A stretch of 24,909 nucleotides of DNA from contig CAYOFK010000019.1 in NCBI GenBank assembly GCA_964403185.1, forward strand, positions 1-24,909. Reading direction: 5' to 3'. The translations under genes were made by a program, and so were the position numbers. The stretch comes from CAYOFK01 sp964403185. Its GTDB lineage: Bacteria; Bacteroidota; Bacteroidia; Bacteroidales; VadinHA17. Positions 24,869 to 24,909 of this stretch are shown piece by piece. Position 1 is the stretch's first letter; every line of letters starts with the position of its first letter. Below the pieces are notes generated by a model. The model saw only the letters and a program-made list of their open reading frames with translations. It was not told the DNA's origin and searched no databases.

Positions 24869-24909
24869 TGTAGATCGACTTTGTAAGTCGATTGGGTTTC
24901 GGAGAAACC
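24869..24909 (+). repeat. TGTAG-led element (copy T2), truncated by the window end
   Basis: TGTAG is followed by ATCGACTT-TGT-AAGTCGAT (24,874-24,892, 8-bp stem, 3-nt loop), then GGTTTC-GGA-GAAACC (24,895-24,909). The lead and the stem/loop geometry equal copies T1 and T3, but the stem sequence differs on both arms so that pairing is kept. Confidence 0.55.

Noticed and set aside
24684..24869. Minus-strand open frame of 61 codons upstream of the DUF819 gene
   Set aside because: It overlaps the DUF819 start and promoter box, and has no recognisable signal or domain.

Overview
The window looks like chromosomal DNA of a Bacteroidota bacterium (probably a Bacteroidales-like lineage). It has two SusC/SusD outer-membrane uptake pairs, lipoproteins with Bacteroidetes-style signal sequences, almost no Shine-Dalgarno sequences, A/T-rich initiation regions and several -7 boxes of the TAnnTTTG type. 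No rRNA, tRNA, CRISPR array, phage gene or transposase gene is visible.

Region 1 (1-7,069 and 7,215-12,312, all minus strand) holds two SusC-SusD operons. Operon B (susC 8,944-12,312, susD 7,215-8,921) is followed by a strong terminator and a MORN-repeat protein (6,392-7,069). Operon A (susC 2,564-5,599, susD 977-2,545) is followed by a terminator-like hairpin that lies inside the signal-peptide coding region of a small lipoprotein (448-987). That gene overlaps by 4 nt a GIN-domain (DUF2807) protein running off the left edge. Each susC is preceded by a leader of about 500 nt. The two leaders are clearly related: the proximal 320 nt align, a 40-nt motif is 36/40 identical at the same distance from the start codon, and each begins at an ECF-sigma-like promoter (GCAACC, 16-nt spacer, C(A/G)TC). 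The receptors' signal peptides and N-terminal domains are also alike, while the barrels and SusD partners differ.

Region 2 (13,137-16,332, minus) carries histidine catabolism genes: a fused glutamate formimidoyltransferase/formimidoyl-THF cyclodeaminase (ftcD) and imidazolonepropionase (hutI), each apparently with its own promoter. hutH and hutU are not in the window.

Region 3 (16,661-23,070, plus) carries a POTRA-less Omp85-type barrel protein, a secreted M28-like peptidase with a C-terminal winged-helix-like segment, a non-pyrrolysine MttB-family methyltransferase and an AdiC-like APC permease. The last three are tightly spaced and likely co-transcribed. A convergent DUF819-type membrane protein (23,377-24,693, minus) closes the window.

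The intergenic regions are rich in small palindromic repeats: a GCCTGCCGGCAGGC-type palindrome family, a TGTAG-led element with an 8-bp stem and 3-nt loop (three copies, one with a different stem sequence that keeps its pairing), and a 132-bp MITE-like element with perfect 16-bp inverted repeats. The strongest candidates for something undescribed are the paired long SusCD leaders with their shared promoter and RNA motif, the terminator overlapping a signal-peptide coding sequence, and the composite palindromic repeat.
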